Assembly: GCA_027025615.1 (NCBI GenBank)
Contig: JALVQM010000089.1
Location: 1-6,707 of the forward strand
Length of the DNA stretch: 6,707 bases
Origin: Desulfobacteraceae bacterium
GTDB lineage: Bacteria; Desulfobacterota; Desulfobacteria; Desulfobacterales; Desulfosarcinaceae
Direction of reading: 5' to 3'
A model generated the notes under the pieces. It was not told where the DNA came from and made no database searches. It saw only the letters and a list, made by a program, of their open reading frames with translations. Position numbers and translations under genes: made by a program. Below are positions 5,761 to 6,707 of this stretch, in pieces; within the stretch, counting starts at the first letter, position 1; each line of letters starts with the position of its first letter.

Positions 5761-6707
5761 ATGATACTGATTATCGATTTCGGATCCCAGTTTAATCAAC
5801 TGATTGCCCGCCGGGTGAGGGAACAAAAAGTATACTGCCGAATCGTACCGCCTTCCATAGATATAGATGAAATCAAGGCAATTGATCCGGAAGGAATAAT
5901 CCTTTCGGGGGGCCCATCCAGTATTTATGATCCTGACAGCCCAAAAATCGATGACGGCATCTTTGAGCTCGGAATTCCTCTTCTTGGGATATGCTACGGC
6001 TTCCAGTTTATGGTTGCCCATCTGGGCGGCAAGGTCAGTCAAGCCAGAAGACGCGAATACGGTTTTGCGGAACTTAAGATTACAAGCAGAACCACCATAT
6101 TTAAATCTTTGCCCAGGAAAAACCAGTGCTGGATGAGCCATGGCGATTCAATAGTCTCCCTCCCGGAAGGATTCAAGGTACTTGGTTCGACTGAAAACAC
6201 CCCTATTGCAGCTGCAGCTGATCACAAAAGACAATTTTTCGGAATCCAGTTTCATCCCGAGGTTGAGCATACACCGGGAGGTAAGAAGATCATCGCCAAC
6301 TTTCTTTTCCAGGTTTGTAAAGCACGCCCATCGTGGACCATGAAGGCTTTTGCCTTGGAAGCTGTTGAGAGTATAAAAAACCGGGTTGGCAGTAAAAAGG
6401 TTATTCTAGGTCTGTCAGGTGGGGTGGATTCTTCGGTTACTGCACTTTTGATCCACCGGGCCATCGGTCGACAGCTGACGTGTATTTTTGTTGACAACGG
6501 CCTGCTTCGGAAAAACGAAGCAGACCAACTCAAACTTCGCTTAAAAAAACATCTCAAAATCAATATCCGGTTTGTAAGTGCCCGCCGTAAATTTCTTTCA
6601 GCCCTGTCCGGAGTATCAGACCCCGAAAAAAAACGAAAAATAATCGGCCGGGTATTCATGGAAGTTTTTGAGGCCGAGGCCAGGAAAATAAAAGGGGCAG
6701 AATTTCT
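5761..6707 (+). CDS. guaA: GMP synthase (glutamine-hydrolysing), 3' end cut by the window
   Basis: GuaA converts XMP to GMP using ATP and ammonia released from glutamine, the last step of de novo guanine nucleotide synthesis in the cytoplasm. The class I glutamine amidotransferase domain (about 1-190) is complete: MILIIDFGSQFNQLIARRVR at the start, GICYGFQFM with nucleophile Cys78, and QFHPEVEHT with His165 and Glu167 to finish the triad. The ATP pyrophosphatase domain begins about residue 200, with its P-loop SGGVDSS (219-225), then FVDNGLLRKNEA and KRKIIGRVFMEVF. The open frame runs off the window end after 315 codons; about 200 more residues, including the C-terminal dimerisation domain, are expected. 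The start ATG has AGGA 6 bases upstream (5751-5754). No guaB is seen next to it in this window. It is divergent from the trpF-like gene. Confidence 0.98.
   Translation, partial: MILIIDFGSQFNQLIARRVREQKVYCRIVPPSIDIDEIKAIDPEGIILSGGPSSIYDPDSPKIDDGIFELGIPLLGICYGFQFMVAHLGGKVSQARRREYGFAELKITSRTTIFKSLPRKNQCWMSHGDSIVSLPEGFKVLGSTENTPIAAAADHKRQFFGIQFHPEVEHTPGGKKIIANFLFQVCKARPSWTMKAFALEAVESIKNRVGSKKVILGLSGGVDSSVTALLIHRAIGRQLTCIFVDNGLLRKNEADQLKLRLKKHLKINIRFVSARRKFLSALSGVSDPEKKRKIIGRVFMEVFEAEARKIKGAEF

Noticed and set aside
6252..6659. Minus-strand open frame of 135 codons
   Set aside because: It is fully antisense to the certain guaA reading frame, has no recognisable domain, and is a composition shadow.

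Overview
This window looks like an ordinary chromosomal segment of a Gram-negative bacterium. My best guess is a member of the Desulfobacterota (a deltaproteobacterial sulfate-reducer-type lineage). That guess rests on remembered resemblance of the HAD phosphatase C-terminus, the divergent ARMT1-like protein and the DUF3047 protein to proteins from that group; no search was run. Base composition is moderate and even, and I see no insertion sequence, CRISPR array, tRNA, rRNA or prophage signature.

Layout, left to right. Positions 1-194 hold the 3' end of a HAD-family hydrolase (+). Positions 324-2096 hold a 590-residue protein (+) with a divergent DUF89/ARMT1-like C-terminal domain. After a 112-bp gap with a good sigma70-type promoter and a small inverted repeat come a CNNM/CBS/CorC-HlyC membrane protein (2209-3483, +) and an overlapping secreted DUF3047 protein (3480-4226, +, TTG start). 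These two form a coupled pair. A hairpin at 4234-4276 separates them from a convergent minus-strand pair: a TrpF-like barrel protein (4889-5626, -) followed by elongation factor P, efp (4293-4856, -). A 134-bp divergent region with a plausible promoter leads into guaA (GMP synthase, 5761 to the window end, +), which is cut off after 315 codons.

How the genes relate: the left part pairs two predicted phosphatase-type proteins. The middle part couples a predicted ion transporter with an exported protein of unknown function. The right part holds translation (EF-P) and purine (GuaA) housekeeping genes plus a TrpF homologue that seems to have lost its catalytic cysteine. The points most worth a second look are that TrpF-like protein, the altered metal-site motifs of the ARMT1-like protein, and the CNNM/DUF3047 coupling. 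I found no convincing previously undescribed multi-gene system.
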